Assembly (NCBI GenBank): GCA_905205855.1 | Contig: CAJLFL010000117.1 | Span: forward strand, 1-6,210 | Length of the DNA: 6,210 bases | Direction of reading: 5' to 3' | Source: an uncultured Eubacteriales bacterium | GTDB lineage: Bacteria; Bacillota; Clostridia; Monoglobales; Monoglobaceae | Shown here: in pieces, positions 6,129 to 6,210 of the stretch | Layout: each line of letters begins with the position of its first letter | How positions within the stretch are numbered: the stretch's first letter is position 1 | Notes under the pieces: generated by a model | What the model saw: only the letters and a program-made list of their open reading frames with translations | The model's database searches: none | Told to the model about the DNA's origin: nothing | Translations under genes and position numbers: made by a program

Positions 6129-6210
6129 AGATGAAAATTAAATACTTAAGTGACTTGGCACAAAAACCCGAGTTCAAAACCAACGGCAGTGCAGGAATGG
6201 ACTTGACTGC
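6125..6210 (+). CDS. dut: dUTP diphosphatase (trimeric dUTPase), N-terminal fragment
   Basis: Only 28 codons and two further bases are inside the window; the gene runs off the right edge. The readable part ends with NGSAGMDLT, which contains motif I of the trimeric all-beta dUTPases (AGxDL, where the Asp helps bind the metal-nucleotide complex). The preceding KIKYLSDLAQKPEFKT also fits the usual N-terminus. The enzyme converts dUTP to dUMP and pyrophosphate, keeping uracil out of DNA and feeding dTMP synthesis. ATG 6125 shares ATGA with the U32 stop, so it is probably translated by coupled reinitiation. Motifs II to V cannot be checked here. Confidence 0.85.
   Translation, partial: MKMKIKYLSDLAQKPEFKTNGSAGMDLT

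Noticed and set aside
1..6210. Search for mobile elements, CRISPR repeats, tRNA or rRNA genes, toxin-antitoxin or defence genes
   Set aside because: Nothing was seen by eye: coding density is about complete, every full gene is a recognised core family, and no direct repeats or terminal inverted repeats with target duplications were noticed.

Overview
This window looks like ordinary chromosomal DNA of an anaerobic member of the Bacillota, most likely class Clostridia. The evidence is the gene set (a flavin-based electron-bifurcating Nfn transhydrogenase beside a class I glutamate dehydrogenase, and a ZapA / long U32 protein / dUTPase cluster), strong purine-rich Shine-Dalgarno sites before every complete gene, and moderately AT-rich DNA with short intergenic gaps. 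No finer taxonomic call is supported. All genes are on the + strand, and the window cuts genes at both ends.

Left part (1-2976): the C-terminal 66 codons of nfnA (the small Nfn subunit, with a [2Fe-2S] motif) overlap by 8 nt the start of nfnB, which is often annotated as gltA or 'glutamate synthase small chain'. A 42-nt AT-rich gap follows, then gdhA (glutamate dehydrogenase, probably NADP-dependent). Together these form a redox and nitrogen module. Nfn couples NADH and reduced ferredoxin to NADP+ reduction, and GdhA can spend the NADPH on assimilating ammonium into glutamate. The flow can run backwards during amino-acid fermentation.

Middle (2977-3100): 124 nt without a convincing gene, holding the most unusual structure in the window. 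A perfectly continuous 14-bp hairpin (2995-3026, 4-nt loop, two G-U pairs) is followed one base later by a second hairpin with 18-nt arms matching at 16 positions (3028-3081). Neither has a U-tract, so this is not a textbook terminator. It ends directly before the ribosome-binding site of the next gene.

Right part (3101-6210): a tight gene string. It contains a Nudix ADP-ribose pyrophosphatase, zapA (FtsZ-ring protein), a 686-residue U32-family protein of the RlhA type (probably an RNA hydroxylase rather than a protease), and the first 28 codons of a trimeric dUTPase. The last two genes overlap by ATGA. The gaps of 14 nt, 26 nt and a 4-nt overlap suggest one transcript. It joins nucleotide house-cleaning, cell division and RNA modification.

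I saw no mobile element, CRISPR array, tRNA or rRNA, and no defence or other exotic system. The best candidates for something undescribed are the double-hairpin leader and the deviant [2Fe-2S] motif at the left edge. The latter may be sequence error.
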